A stretch of DNA of 64,000 bases from Citrobacter youngae (GCF_003818115.1 NZ_RPOI01000008.1:124001-188000); one strand, 5' to 3'; positions 41,333 through 51,778 are shown, counted from the first letter of the stretch. The notes: generated by a model from the letters alone, not told the origin. Program-made: numbers and translations.

Positions 41333-42730
41333 ATGAAGCGACTTAAAAATGAACTCAACTCGCTGGTTAATCGCGGCGTAGATCGGCATCTGCGCCTGGC
41401 TGTCACCGGACTTAGCCGCAGCGGTAAAACAGCGTTTATTACCGCAATGGTAAACCAGTTACTCAATATTCATGCCGGTGCACGCCTGCCGTTGCTCAGT
41501 TGTGTGCGTGAAGAGCGTCTGCTTGGCGTAAAGCGGGTTCCTCAGCGCGATTTTGGTATTCCGCGCTTTACCTATGATGAGGGACTGGCGCAGCTTTATG
41601 GCTCTCCGCCAACCTGGCCGACGCCAACGCGTGGCGTCAGTGAAATTCGCCTGGCGTTGCGCTACAAATCCAACGATTCTTTGCTGCGTCACTTTAAAGA
41701 TACGTCCACGTTGTACCTGGAGATCGTCGATTATCCGGGGGAGTGGCTGCTCGATTTACCGATGCTGGCCCAGGATTACCTTGGCTGGTCACGGCAAATG
41801 ACCGGATTATTGCAGGGCCAGCGAGGTGAATGGTCGGCCAGATGGCGGCAGCTATGCGAGGGGCTTGACCCGCTGGCGCCTGCTGACGAAAACCGTCTGG
41901 CGGAAATCGCCGCGGCGTGGACAGATTATCTGCATCAGTGCAAACAGCAGGGATTGCATTTCATTCAGCCCGGGCGCTTTGTGCTGCCGGGGGACATGGC
42001 TGGCGCACCTGCGCTGCAATTTTTCCCGTGGCCGGATGTTGATGCTTTTGGTGAGTCAAAACTGGCACAGGCGGATAAACATACCAACGCAGGTATGTTA
42101 CGCGACAGGTTTAATTACTACTGCGAAAAGGTCGTGAAAGGGTTCTACAAGAATCACTTCCTGCGCTTTGATCGCCAAATTGTGCTGGTCGATTGCCTGC
42201 AACCGCTTAACAGCGGACCACAGGCGTTTAACGATATGCGACTGGCGCTGACACAACTGATGCAAAGTTTTCATTATGGTCAGCGCACGTTGTTCCGCCG
42301 GTTGTTCTCGCCGGTAATCGATAAGTTGCTGTTCGCTGCCACCAAGGCCGACCACGTTACGGTCGATCAACATGCCAATATGGTGTCGTTGTTGCAGCAA
42401 TTGATTCAGGACGCCTGGCAAAATGCTGCGTTTGAAGGCATCAGTATGGACTGTCTGGGACTGGCATCGGTGCAGGCAACCACCAGCGGCCTGATTGATG
42501 TGAAGGGCGAGAAGATCCCCGCGTTGCGCGGCAATCGCCTGAGCGACGGCGAGCCGTTGACCGTCTATCCGGGAGAAGTCCCAGCGCGTTTACCGGGCCA
42601 GGCTTTTTGGGATCGCCAGGGTTTCCAGTTTGAAGCCTTTCGCCCGCAGGTCATGGATGTAGATAAACCCTTACCGCATATTCGCCTGGATGCCGCGCTG
42701 GAGTTTTTAATAGGAGATAAATTGCGATGA
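41333..42730 (+). CDS. ycjX: YcjX, P-loop NTPase-like protein (DUF463)
   Basis: 465-residue GTPase-like protein with Walker A at the N-terminus ([11 protein letters not shown]) and [13 protein letters not shown] as a candidate switch region. E. coli YcjX responds to heat shock and envelope stress; the exact role is unknown. Start 41333 is chosen for spacing to GGGATGGCG; 41327 is in frame. TATAAT at 41295-41300 may be its -10. It overlaps ycjF by 4 bases. In E. coli K-12 a ycjM-W sugar cluster separates psp from ycjX; here they are adjacent. Confidence 0.93.
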   Translation: MKRLKNELNSLVNRGVDRHLRLAVTGLSRSGKTAFITAMVNQLLNIHAGARLPLLSCVREERLLGVKRVPQRDFGIPRFTYDEGLAQLYGSPPTWPTPTRGVSEIRLALRYKSNDSLLRHFKDTSTLYLEIVDYPGEWLLDLPMLAQDYLGWSRQMTGLLQGQRGEWSARWRQLCEGLDPLAPADENRLAEIAAAWTDYLHQCKQQGLHFIQPGRFVLPGDMAGAPALQFFPWPDVDAFGESKLAQADKHTNAGMLRDRFNYYCEKVVKGFYKNHFLRFDRQIVLVDCLQPLNSGPQAFNDMRLALTQLMQSFHYGQRTLFRRLFSPVIDKLLFAATKADHVTVDQHANMVSLLQQLIQDAWQNAAFEGISMDCLGLASVQATTSGLIDVKGEKIPALRGNRLSDGEPLTVYPGEVPARLPGQAFWDRQGFQFEAFRPQVMDVDKPLPHIRLDAALEFLIGDKLR

Positions 42731-43788
42731 GCGAGCCGTTAAAACCGCGTATCGATTTCTCAGGTCCACTGGAAGTGGAACCAAACACGGCATTTAAAGC
42801 ACAGCAAATGTTCAACGATACGGAGGCGCAGACTTTTTCTCCGGCGACAGTGGATGAACCACTGGAAGACGAAGGTCAGGCAGAAGCCGTTATTGATGCG
42901 GCCCTTCGCCCTAAACGCAGTCTGTGGCGCAAGATGGTGATGGGCGGGTTGGCACTGTTTGGCGTAAGCGTTGTCGCTCAGGGTGTGCAGTGGACCATGA
43001 ACGCCTGGCAGACTCAGGACTGGGTCGCGCTGGGGGGCTGTGCTGCGGGTGCGCTGATTATTGGCGCAGGCGTTGGGTCGGTGGCAACCGAGTGGCGTCG
43101 GCTGTGGCGTTTGCGTCAACGCGCACACGAGCGTGATGAAGCGCGTGATCTGTTACACAGTCACGGAACCGGAAAAGGCCGCGCATTTTGTGAAAAGCTG
43201 GCGCAGCAGGCGGGTATCGATCAGTCTCATCCTGCGCTACAACGCTGGTATGCCTCTATCCATGAAACGCAGAATGATAGGGAAGTTGTGAGCCTGTATG
43301 CCCACCTGGTGCAGCCAGTGCTGGATGCGCAAGCACGACGTGAGATCAGTCGTTCTGCGGCGGAATCCACGCTGATGATTGCCGTCAGCCCGTTAGCGTT
43401 GGTGGATATGGCGTTTATTGCCTGGCGAAATCTGCGGTTGATTAACCGTATAGCTACGCTGTATGGCATCGAACTCGGCTATTACAGCCGCCTGCGCCTG
43501 TTTCGTCTGGTACTGTTAAATATCGCTTTTGCCGGGGCCAGCGAGTTGGTGCGGGAAGTGGGGATGGACTGGATGTCGCAGGATTTAGCGGCCCGGTTAT
43601 CCACGCGTGCCGCGCAGGGTATTGGCGCGGGCTTGTTAACCGCGCGTCTGGGGATTAAAGCGATGGAGCTGTGCCGTCCATTACCGTGGATTGATGATGA
43701 TAAACCGCGACTGGGGGATTTCCGCCGTCAGTTGATCGGTCAGGTGAAAGAGACCTTACAAAAGAACAAATCCCCGCGTGAAAGTTGA
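42727..43788 (+). CDS. ycjF: YcjF, inner-membrane protein (UPF0283)
   Basis: 353-residue membrane protein with two transmembrane helices near residues 70-120 ([18 protein letters not shown] and [20 protein letters not shown]) and a C-terminal DUF697-like domain. Coupled to ycjX by an ATGA overlap. Function unknown; linked to ycjX and stress. Confidence 0.93.
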   Translation: MSEPLKPRIDFSGPLEVEPNTAFKAQQMFNDTEAQTFSPATVDEPLEDEGQAEAVIDAALRPKRSLWRKMVMGGLALFGVSVVAQGVQWTMNAWQTQDWVALGGCAAGALIIGAGVGSVATEWRRLWRLRQRAHERDEARDLLHSHGTGKGRAFCEKLAQQAGIDQSHPALQRWYASIHETQNDREVVSLYAHLVQPVLDAQARREISRSAAESTLMIAVSPLALVDMAFIAWRNLRLINRIATLYGIELGYYSRLRLFRLVLLNIAFAGASELVREVGMDWMSQDLAARLSTRAAQGIGAGLLTARLGIKAMELCRPLPWIDDDKPRLGDFRRQLIGQVKETLQKNKSPRES

Positions 43789-43846
43789 GTAAATACGGGT
43801 GCCGATCGTATAACTTTACGCCCCGGCGCCCAATTTTCCAGCGTGC

Positions 43847-43864
43847 TGTCAATATTTGTTGACA
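43847..43864. promoter_or_regulatory. TyrR box at the tyrR promoter
   Basis: TGTCAATATTTGTTGACA, a perfect TGTCAA-N6-TTGACA dyad. It fits the TGT-N12-ACA TyrR consensus, and its right arm is a TTGACA -35 hexamer. E. coli tyrR is autoregulated through such a site. Confidence 0.75.
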
Positions 43865-43934
43865 GAGTCCTTCCTGCTAACCCAATACTGGCTTATCATT
43901 TAATACATAATCCCTTGTCCAGGTGAAGGTTCCT

Positions 43935-45479
43935 ATGCGTTTGGAAGTCTTTTGTGAAGACCGTCTTGGTCTGACCCGCGAATTGCTCGATTTACTGGTG
44001 CTGAGAAGCATTGATTTACGCGGTATCGAGATTGACCCCATCGGGCGAATTTACCTTAATTTTGCGGAGCTGGAGTTCACTAACTTCAGCAGCCTGATGG
44101 CTGAAATCCGCCGCATCGCAGGGGTAACGGACGTCCGTACCGTGCCCTGGATGCCTTCCGAACGCGAACATCTGGCGCTTAGCGCGTTGCTTGAAGCATT
44201 GCCTGAACCCGTTCTTTCTCTGGATATGAAAAGCAAAGTGGAGATGGCAAACCCGGCAAGTTGCCAGCTTTTTGCCCATCCCCAGGAGCGGATGCGCAAC
44301 CACACGGCGGCACAGCTCATTAATGGGTTTAACTTCCAGCGCTGGCTGGAAAGTAATCCGCAGGATTCCCATAGTGAACATGTGGTGATTAACGGACAGA
44401 ACTTCCTGATGGAAATTACGCCGGTCCATTTGCAGGGCGAAAATCAGGAGCAAATGCTGACCGGTGCCGTTGTCATGTTGCGTTCTACCCTCCGCATGGG
44501 CCGTCAATTGCAAAACATGACCACCCAGGATCTGAGCGCATTCAGCCAGATTATTGCCGTAAGCGCCAAAATGAAACACGTTGTTGAACAGGCGCGCAAG
44601 TTGGCGACGCTGAGTGCGCCGCTGCTGATCACCGGGAATACCGGTACGGGCAAAGATCTCTTTGCGCATGCCTGCCATCTGGCGAGCCCACGTGCGTCAA
44701 AACCTTATCTGGCGCTGAACTGCGCGTCTATTCCTGAAGATGCGGTAGAAAGCGAACTGTTTGGTCACGCCCCGGAAGGTAAAAAAGGGTTCTTCGAGCA
44801 GGCGAATGGCGGTTCAGTGTTGTTGGATGAGATTGGCGAAATGTCGCCGCGCATGCAGACGAAATTGCTGCGCTTCCTCAATGACGGGACGTTCCGTCGC
44901 GTGGGTGAAGATCATGAAGTTCATGTTGATGTTCGTGTAATCTGCGCGACGCAAAAGAACCTGGTGGAACTGGTGCAGAAAGGTCTTTTCCGCGAAGATC
45001 TCTATTATCGTCTGAATGTCCTGACGCTTAATCTGCCGCCGCTACGCGATTGCCCACAAGATATTATGCCACTCACAGAGCTGTTTGTAGCGCGTTTTGC
45101 CGATGAGCAGGGTGTACCGCGTCCGAAGTTGTCTGCCGATCTCAGCACGGTGCTCACCCGCTACGGCTGGCCGGGCAATGTGCGTCAGCTTAAAAATGCT
45201 ATCTATCGGGCGTTAACTCAGCTTGAGGGCTATGAACTGCGTCCGCAGGATATCTTATTGCCGGATTATGATGCTGCGACAGTTGCCGTCGGAGAAGAAG
45301 TGATGGAAGGGTCGCTGGATGAGATCACCAGCCGCTTTGAACGTTCCGTGTTGACGCAGCTTTATATGAATTATCCCAGCACGCGTAAACTGGCTAAACG
45401 CCTGGGGGTTTCACATACCGCGATCGCCAATAAGTTACGCGAGTATGGTCTGAGTCAGCAGAAAAAAAACGAAGAGTAA
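43935..45479 (+). CDS. tyrR: TyrR, aromatic amino acid regulator
   Basis: Regulates aromatic amino acid synthesis and transport with Tyr, Phe or Trp as effectors. The 514-residue product has an N-terminal ACT domain (MRLEVFCEDRLGLTRELLDL), a PAS domain (about 80-190), an AAA+ domain with GNTGTGKDLFAHA in Walker A and no GAFTGA loop (ELFGHAPEGKKGFFEQA instead), as normal since TyrR does not use sigma-54, and a C-terminal HTH (RKLAKRLGVSHTAIANKLREY). Start 43935 follows AAGGTTCCT. Confidence 0.96.
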   Translation: MRLEVFCEDRLGLTRELLDLLVLRSIDLRGIEIDPIGRIYLNFAELEFTNFSSLMAEIRRIAGVTDVRTVPWMPSEREHLALSALLEALPEPVLSLDMKSKVEMANPASCQLFAHPQERMRNHTAAQLINGFNFQRWLESNPQDSHSEHVVINGQNFLMEITPVHLQGENQEQMLTGAVVMLRSTLRMGRQLQNMTTQDLSAFSQIIAVSAKMKHVVEQARKLATLSAPLLITGNTGTGKDLFAHACHLASPRASKPYLALNCASIPEDAVESELFGHAPEGKKGFFEQANGGSVLLDEIGEMSPRMQTKLLRFLNDGTFRRVGEDHEVHVDVRVICATQKNLVELVQKGLFREDLYYRLNVLTLNLPPLRDCPQDIMPLTELFVARFADEQGVPRPKLSADLSTVLTRYGWPGNVRQLKNAIYRALTQLEGYELRPQDILLPDYDAATVAVGEEVMEGSLDEITSRFERSVLTQLYMNYPSTRKLAKRLGVSHTAIANKLREYGLSQQKKNEE

Positions 45480-45489
45480 TGATGCAAAT

Positions 45490-45517
45490 AAAAATGCCTC
45501 CATCCGGAGGCATTTTT
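45490..45517. terminator. Bidirectional tyrR/tpx terminator
   Basis: Stem AAAATGCCTCC / GGAGGCATTTT with loop ATCC, A- and T-flanked, between convergent genes. Confidence 0.9.
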
Positions 45518-45531
45518 GTATTCAGGGCAAC

Positions 45532-46038
45532 TTAGGCTTTCAGCACGGCCAACGCTGCATCATAGTCAGGCTCGTTGGTAATTTCATTGACCAGTTGGCT
45601 GAACACGATGTTGTCATTTTTGTCGATAACGACAACGGCACGAGCAGCCAGACCTTTCAGCGGACCTTCGGCAATTTCAACGCCGTAGTTTTTCAGGAAT
45701 TCAGCGTTACGCAGGGTGGACAGCGTGATAACGTTGCTCAGACCTTCCGCGCCGCAAAAACGAGAATGGGCGAATGGCAGATCGGCTGAAATGCACAGTA
45801 CGACGGTGTTGTCGATTTCTGTCGCCAGTTGGTTAAACTTACGTACTGATGCCGCGCACACGCCGGTATCGATGCTTGGGAAAATATTCAGCACTTTGCG
45901 CTTGCCTGCGAACTGGCCCAGCGTAACGTCAGACAGGTCTTTAGCCACAAGGGTAAAAGCCTGAGCTTTGCTTCCAGCCTGAGGAATAGAGCCGGCAACT
46001 GCAACCGGGTTGCCCTGGAAATGAACGGTTTGTGACAT
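45532..46038 (-). CDS. tpx: Thiol peroxidase Tpx
   Basis: 168-residue atypical 2-Cys peroxiredoxin, lipid hydroperoxide-reducing, thioredoxin-dependent. The peroxidatic Cys61 lies in DTGVCAASV and the resolving Cys95 in SRFCGAEG. Length and residues match E. coli. Confidence 0.97.
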   Translation of the reverse strand: MSQTVHFQGNPVAVAGSIPQAGSKAQAFTLVAKDLSDVTLGQFAGKRKVLNIFPSIDTGVCAASVRKFNQLATEIDNTVVLCISADLPFAHSRFCGAEGLSNVITLSTLRNAEFLKNYGVEIAEGPLKGLAARAVVVIDKNDNIVFSQLVNEITNEPDYDAALAVLKA

Positions 46039-46153
46039 GGTTATCTTCCTGTTTACATATAGTTAACGTCAAGGCTAGTTTATGCCATCAGCAGTTAACA
46101 CGGCAAACGCTATTTGCGGATATCCGCTTCAGGGACTGCATTAAGGAAAACAA

Positions 46154-47140
46154 ATGAGATCAGTTAAGGTGTATGAGGAAGCCTGGCCGTTACACACTCC
46201 CTTTGTGATTGCCCGCGGGAGCAGGACCGAAGCGCATGTGGTGGTGGTTGAACTGGAAGAGAATGGTGTAAAGGGCGTTGGAGAATGTACGCCTTATCCT
46301 CGCTATGGCGAAAGCGATGCGTCGGTACTGGCTCAAATCATGAGTGTTGTGCCGCAACTGGAACACGGTGTGACGCGTGAAGCGCTGCAGGCATTGCTGC
46401 CCGCGGGGGCGGCGCGTAATGCCGTTGACTGTGCGCTTTGGGATCTCAATGCGCGTCAGCAACAACAGTCTCTGGCCGACTACGTTGGTACTGAACTGGA
46501 TGCAACAGTAACGACCGCGCAAACCGTCGTGATCGGCACGCCGGAGCAGATGGCGGCGAGCGCGACTGCGCTATGGGATAACGGTGCCAGATTGCTGAAA
46601 GTCAAACTGGATGCACACTTAATCAGCGAAAGGATGGTTGCGATCCGGGCGGCTGTGCCTGAGGCGACAATCATTGTTGATGCTAATGAATCCTGGCGTG
46701 CTGAAGGGCTGGCCGCACGCTGCCAGTTAATGGCGGATTTAGGCGTTGCGATGCTGGAGCAGCCTCTGCCGGCTAATGATGATGCCGCGCTGGAGAATTT
46801 CGTGCATCCGCTGCCTGTCTGTGCAGATGAAAGCTGCCATACCCGCAGCAGTCTGAAAGCGCTGCATGGACGCTATGAAATGGTCAATATCAAACTGGAT
46901 AAGACAGGCGGACTGACGGAGGCGCTGGCGCTGGCGACCGAAGCCCGCGAGCAGGGATTTGCACTCATGCTGGGCTGTATGTTGTGTACATCAAGGGCGA
47001 TCGGCGCTGCATTGCCGCTTACGTCACAGGTCAGCTTTGCCGATCTGGATGGCCCAACATGGCTGGCCAGAGACGTGGAGCCTGCCTTGCATTTTACAAC
47101 CGGACAGCTTCATCTCAAGGATGCCAGCGCAAAAGATTAG
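46154..47140 (+). CDS. ycjG: L-Ala-D/L-Glu epimerase (YcjG)
   Basis: Enolase-superfamily (MLE subgroup) racemase acting on L-Ala-D-Glu in murein peptide recycling. The 328-residue product has a lysine pair in LLKVKLD and VNIKLDKTGG and metal acids in DANESW, LEQPL and ADES. It is a few residues longer at the C-terminus than the E. coli enzyme. Its 3' end overlaps the convergent mpaA by 26 bases. It forms the recycling group with mpaA and mppA. Confidence 0.92.
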   Translation: MRSVKVYEEAWPLHTPFVIARGSRTEAHVVVVELEENGVKGVGECTPYPRYGESDASVLAQIMSVVPQLEHGVTREALQALLPAGAARNAVDCALWDLNARQQQQSLADYVGTELDATVTTAQTVVIGTPEQMAASATALWDNGARLLKVKLDAHLISERMVAIRAAVPEATIIVDANESWRAEGLAARCQLMADLGVAMLEQPLPANDDAALENFVHPLPVCADESCHTRSSLKALHGRYEMVNIKLDKTGGLTEALALATEAREQGFALMLGCMLCTSRAIGAALPLTSQVSFADLDGPTWLARDVEPALHFTTGQLHLKDASAKD

Positions 47141-47822
47141 ACATTGCCAGCAGGTATTTTTCGCTCGCTTCATCCGATGAAATGGGCGGAAATTCTGCAG
47201 TAATGCAATGTAGGTTTAGATCGGCGCACCAGCTACCAAAAGAGCCCGGCGTTTCATAACCGACGCTGGTTACCAGCGGCAATTCGAACGACTGCGCCAG
47301 CCACGCGCCTAATTCGCTGTGTCTGGGATCTTCAATACAGGCAAGCGGATCGTGGAAAGAAACTACCCATGCAGGATGAATGTGGTGAATAAGTTGGCAT
47401 AGTGCCTGGGTCTCAGGCTCAGATCCCGGATGATCGCCAGTCAATAACACCACATCACGCTCTTCTGCGCTGCTGTTCCAGCGATATACCGTTTCACCGG
47501 ATTTCCAGTTTGCCGCCGGAAAGTTACGGTTAAGATCCACGCCGTTTGCATTTGCACGCAGACCCAACTGGCAACCGTCAGGGTTTACCGCCAGCACCAC
47601 ATGATGGCGACGCAGGGAAGGGTTAAGCGTACGCAATGCGCAGGAAAGTGTAACGACCGAGGAGTTTTCGTCGCCGTGCGTTCCCGCCAGTATCAGGCCG
47701 CTTTCACGATCGGCTGCCGGTGCCGGGAACCAGATTAGCGGCGCGCCCAATAGTGAACGTCCGTAATGTTCGGTTCCTGGCGGAAATGCGCCGCGCTCGG
47801 CACGGGGGCGGGTAACGGTCAT
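47115..47822 (-). CDS. mpaA: Murein peptide amidase A
   Basis: M14 zinc carboxypeptidase that removes D-glutamyl-meso-DAP bonds from murein tripeptides in the cytoplasm. Zinc ligands are in THGDENSS and VVSFHDP, and the catalytic glutamate in CITAEFPP. The 235-residue product ends LLRWHP and is a few residues shorter than the E. coli protein. Start 47822 (MTVTRPRAERG) is chosen with AGAG six bases upstream; 47828 is in frame. Confidence 0.92.
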   Translation of the reverse strand: MTVTRPRAERGAFPPGTEHYGRSLLGAPLIWFPAPAADRESGLILAGTHGDENSSVVTLSCALRTLNPSLRRHHVVLAVNPDGCQLGLRANANGVDLNRNFPAANWKSGETVYRWNSSAEERDVVLLTGDHPGSEPETQALCQLIHHIHPAWVVSFHDPLACIEDPRHSELGAWLAQSFELPLVTSVGYETPGSFGSWCADLNLHCITAEFPPISSDEASEKYLLAMSNLLRWHP

Positions 47823-48006
47823 AGTCATCTCTGAATGCTGGGATAGTTACTCGCAGTGTTGTGCAAAATGTATGGATAATCAAATCGTTTTCACACACTT
47901 ATCTTTTCAGGTGTAATATCACTTTCCTGTCGGAAGTTAATTGCATTTCCTGCTGGCGATACAAATAATTACACATTCACTTAGTAGCCGGAATTGAGGG
48001 TATCTT

Positions 48007-49620
48007 ATGCAGCATTCTGTTTCAGTAACCTGTTGTGCGCTGTTGGTTAGCAGCATTTCATTATCCTGGGCTGCTGATGTTCCCAGCGGGACGGTACTGG
48101 CAGAAAAGCAAGAACTGGTGCGTCATATAAAAGATGAGCCAGCGTCACTCGATCCGGCAAAAGCCGTTGGGCTTCCAGAAATTCAGGTTATTCGCGATTT
48201 ATTCGAAGGGCTGGTCAACCAGAATGAAAAGGGTGAGATTATTCCCGGTGTCGCCACACAGTGGAAGAGTAATGATAACCGTATCTGGACGTTTACGTTG
48301 CGCAATAATGCGCAATGGGCCGATGGCACGCCGGTAACGGCACAGGATTTTGTCTACAGTTGGCAGCGTCTGGTTGACCCGAAAACACTATCGCCGTTTG
48401 CCTGGTTTGCCGCGCTAGCAGGGATCAACAATGCCCAGGCGATCATCGATGGCAAAGCCGCGCCCGATAAGTTAGGTGTCAGCGCGGTGGATGCGCATAC
48501 CTTCAAAGTGCAGTTGGACAAACCGCTACCCTGGTTTGCCAACCTGACAGCGAGCTTTGCGTTTTATCCTGTCCAAAAAACCAATGTCGAAAGCGGTAAA
48601 GAGTGGACGAAGCCAGGCAACCTTATCGGTAACGGTGCCTATGTGCTGAAAGACCGTGTGGTTAACGAGAAACTGGAAGTTGTGCCGAATACACATTATT
48701 GGGACAACGCCAAAACGGTGCTGCAAAAAGTGACTTTCCTGCCGATTAACCAGGAGTCTGCTGCGACCAAACGCTATCTTGCTGGCGATATTGATATTAC
48801 TGAGTCCTTCCCGAAAAATATGTATCAGAAGCTATTGAAGGATATTCCGGGCCAGGTGTATACGCCGCCGCAGCTTGGTACTTATTACTATGCATTTAAC
48901 ACGCAAAAAGGGCCGACTGCCGATTCACGCGTGCGTCTGGCGCTCAGTATGACTATCGATCGTCGTCTGATGGCGGAGAAAGTATTAGGAACTGGCGAAA
49001 AACCCGCCTGGCACTTTACGCCGGATGTGACGGCAGGATTTATCCCGGAACCTTCTCCGTTTGAACAAATGAGTCAGGAAGAGCTTAATGCCCAGGCGAA
49101 AACGCTGCTGCGTGCCGCGGGCTATGGTCCGCAGAAACCGCTTAAACTCACACTGCTGTACAACACCTCTGAAAACCATCAGAAGATTGCTATTGCTGTG
49201 GCTTCCATGTGGAAGAAAAATCTTGGCGTGGATGTGAGGCTACAGAACCAGGAGTGGAAAACCTATATTGATAGTCGTAATACCGGCAACTTTGATGTTA
49301 TCCGTGCCTCCTGGGTGGGCGACTACAATGAGCCTTCTACGTTCCTGTCATTATTAACATCGACCCATACGGGCAATATCTCCCGCTTTAATAATCCGGC
49401 ATACGATAAAGTGTTGACCCAGGCTACTCTGGAAAATACAGAGAAAGCGCGGAATGCTGATTATAACGCTGCGGAGAAAATTCTGATGGAACAGGCACCT
49501 ATTGCGCCGATTTATCAGTACACCAACGGACGTTTAATTAAACCGTGGCTGAAAGGGTATCCGATTACCAACCCAGAGGATGTGGCATACAGTCGCACTA
49601 TGTATATTGTTAAGCACTAA
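48007..49620 (+). CDS. mppA: MppA, murein tripeptide-binding protein
   Basis: 537-residue periplasmic family-5 solute-binding protein that delivers L-Ala-D-Glu-meso-DAP to the Opp permease. Signal peptide is MQHSVSVTCCALLVSSISLS with cleavage after SWA, before ADVPSG. The SBP-5 motif region VIRDLFEGLVNQNEKGEIIPG is split around residues 61-81. It is adjacent to mpaA; the E. coli ycjY and pgrR genes normally between them are missing. Confidence 0.95.
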   Translation: MQHSVSVTCCALLVSSISLSWAADVPSGTVLAEKQELVRHIKDEPASLDPAKAVGLPEIQVIRDLFEGLVNQNEKGEIIPGVATQWKSNDNRIWTFTLRNNAQWADGTPVTAQDFVYSWQRLVDPKTLSPFAWFAALAGINNAQAIIDGKAAPDKLGVSAVDAHTFKVQLDKPLPWFANLTASFAFYPVQKTNVESGKEWTKPGNLIGNGAYVLKDRVVNEKLEVVPNTHYWDNAKTVLQKVTFLPINQESAATKRYLAGDIDITESFPKNMYQKLLKDIPGQVYTPPQLGTYYYAFNTQKGPTADSRVRLALSMTIDRRLMAEKVLGTGEKPAWHFTPDVTAGFIPEPSPFEQMSQEELNAQAKTLLRAAGYGPQKPLKLTLLYNTSENHQKIAIAVASMWKKNLGVDVRLQNQEWKTYIDSRNTGNFDVIRASWVGDYNEPSTFLSLLTSTHTGNISRFNNPAYDKVLTQATLENTEKARNADYNAAEKILMEQAPIAPIYQYTNGRLIKPWLKGYPITNPEDVAYSRTMYIVKH

Positions 49621-49626
49621 TTGCGT

Positions 49627-49700
49627 ACGTCCTCCTGTTAACCTTCGTTAACCACGTCAAAACCAGAACTGGCGCTGACTTCAGCGCCAGTATCTCCAGA
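49627..49700 (+). repeat. mppA 3' flank, copy 1 of a diverged direct repeat
   Basis: The segment CCTGTTAACCTTCGTTAAC...CAGTATCTCC recurs in diverged form at 51527-51600. It contains the mppA hairpin. Confidence 0.55.
49668..49691 (+). terminator. Hairpin after mppA
   Basis: Perfect stem ACTGGCGCTGA / TCAGCGCCAGT with a 2-base loop, 48 bases after the stop. No T-tract follows, so termination may need Rho or the hairpin may only stabilise the 3' end. Confidence 0.6.
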
Positions 49701-50573
49701 CAATCAGTATCAACCTCATTAAAAATAATGATAAAAATATATCTAATGAATTATTCATACTGCAGATTTCGATTTATACCATCATTTAAACTTAATGAAA
49801 TGGTATTCTTCAATAAAGAACACTGTCGGTGCTTGTCGAAATAAGGTTTAATAATTAGAGTGGTGGTGCAAAATATGAAATGGGACTGAAAGAAACGGGG
49901 CAATAAGCTTGTGCATTGTGGATGAGAAAAATATTGTCGGAACCCAACAAAGAACGGTCAGCTATATTAACCTGCATAATCTGATGTTATATTTGAAGAA
50001 AAAACAGCCGTGCAACCCTGGCGACAGTACTTAAGGACCGTTAACTGGCGAGCAAGGTATTCGAAACTGCCGGGGGGCATGGCCCTGATATGGACGATGA
50101 TTGCCATAATCTCAATGAATTAATGTTTATTAATATTATGTCATGTGTTTATGTATGTGGTCAGATTTTAGTCTGATTAAGCTACTGATGGTATCTGGCC
50201 AGGTTATCAGATTGTGACTATGGTTATTTGCAGTGTAAAAACCAATATGGATTGCATGTGGCTTAGAATTAACTTTATTGGTACTTTGCAAGAAATTCCT
50301 ACTACCTACAATGACGCCATTACCTGTTGAATCATCGGGATTTTCTCCAGAGAAGCCTTATGTAATCGGCATAGTAACCTGACCAGAGCCCAGTTATCGT
50401 AACGTTAGTATCCGTGCCAGACACATACTTAAACCTGTCTCTTCTCTGCGCGGGCATCTATTTCCTGGTGTTTCAAGGGACTACTAAACAGCAGGGAAAA
50501 GCTGTATATTTCGCAGGGTTGACATGCTCTGACTTGTAAGTGCAGTTACTAGCTTATAAACAAAGGATTATGA
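49701..50573. other. Gene-poor AT-rich stretch, left part of the island
   Basis: About 870 bases of AT-rich DNA, composition unlike the flanking genes. I see only scattered frames under 30 codons without ribosome sites, and no recognisable protein remnant or RNA gene. It separates mppA from the 77-residue membrane protein gene. Confidence 0.4.
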
Positions 50574-50807
50574 ATGTTTTTGATTACTATTTGTTACGCA
50601 CTTTTTGCTTTGTGTCTTTTTGCAACATTTTATGTCTTGATGACGTACGAAAAACCGGGAAAATTGCACAACTGGGAAATTATAGTATTAATAATTATTT
50701 CTACATTCTGGCTTCCTGAGCTGATTATTCTGGTTTTCTCTTTTGCGCTTCTGGGACCAATGCTTTTGGGGATCAGGCATCTGCGCCGGCAGAGTGTTTC
50801 CGCCTGA
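50574..50807 (+). CDS. Small membrane protein, unknown
   Basis: 77-residue protein with two hydrophobic helices (about 1-23, MFLITICYALFALCLFATFY; and 35-66, IIVLIIISTFWLPELIILVF) and a short basic tail (RHLRRQS). The start follows AAAGGATTATGA, a good ribosome site. I do not recognise the family. It stands alone in gene-poor DNA. The hydrophobic pattern and ribosome site support it being real. Confidence 0.6.
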   Translation: MFLITICYALFALCLFATFYVLMTYEKPGKLHNWEIIVLIIISTFWLPELIILVFSFALLGPMLLGIRHLRRQSVSA

Positions 50808-51526
50808 ATCATTGGTACCTTAACCTCGTACTGCACGAGGGGTTACGGCCAAATCTGGCCTGTGAACAGTGGGGACCGACCGGAAGATTGTTAGCGATGA
50901 ATGTGACTCGCTACAGGGTTATTCTCATTATTGACGTCGAAATACCAACTCTGTACAAACGATTCCCGGCATCTGAACGATAAATTTGTGGCGTGCAGGA
51001 GTTTCAATTTTAATTGTCCGGGTGTCGTTTTCTGGCGCACAGCGGAGAGAACGCAGGTAGCGGTTATCTACGGTGTTGATGTTGCAACGATGTATAAAAA
51101 TTACCTACAGGGTGAGCATAAACATCATAGTGAGTCATCTATATTTCTTGAACAGTGTTGAAGTATCGGCAGATACCGTTTCTCTGAATTGTTAATGGTT
51201 TTGGGTTGATGTGAAAATAATGATTATTGTATTGCTGTGGATTTTTAATCAATTTGTTGGGAGTTAGTATGAAAGATATCCATAGTGATTTTCCCTTGCA
51301 GTGTTTAATCTGGTTATCTGACGCAACGTAGTTTGGCTCCCTAATTTTTACATTCTTGCCTGTACGTGTTACGCCCTGTCATATCAATTTTGTAACTGGC
51401 ACGAAACCATCGTCTGCAATGTCCTCGGCTTCTTTCCCCTCCAACATCCGGCCTCATCCATTCGCGAGCGGCCTCTGGTGGTAACACCATAGGTCACGGT
51501 GAATGAAGCTTAGTTGAATACCTTCC
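50808..51526. other. Gene-poor AT-rich stretch, right part
   Basis: About 720 bases with no convincing gene. A 20-codon frame at 51269-51331 (MKDIHSDFPLQCLIWLSDAT) has a GGGAG ribosome site and could be a leader or a gene remnant. Confidence 0.4.
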
Positions 51527-51600
51527 GCTGTTTACCTTCGTTAACAACATCAAAAAAACAAAGCTGGCGTGGATTTCTCCAACAGTATCTCCTGGCGTTC
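51527..51600 (+). repeat. mppA 3' flank, copy 2 (diverged)
   Basis: Resembles 49627-49700 (shared TTTACCTTCGTTAACAAC-like and CAGTATCTCC blocks in the same order and spacing), with the hairpin arms degraded. Confidence 0.5.
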
Positions 51601-51778
51601 AACCTGCTGCACATCCACCGTTACTTTGCTTCAGTACGTCACTACAAAAGTTATTTATTGGATGAATACGCTATTTGTTTAACAACCATTGAAATAGATA
51701 GATACACAATATTTTTTGGCTGAGACAACTCTTCGTTGAGGCAACTCCATTTCACGTAGGGTAAAAATAAAAAATATT

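Noticed and set aside
50931-51161. 76-codon frame starting with TTG
   Set aside because: No ribosome site, composition not protein-like, no recognisable motif.
51269-51331. 20-codon frame with a GGGAG ribosome site
   Set aside because: Too short to judge; it may be a leader or chance. Mentioned under the intergenic entry only.
49701-51526. Possible CRISPR array or insertion sequence in the gene-poor stretch
   Set aside because: No regularly spaced repeats, terminal inverted repeats or transposase fragments were recognised.
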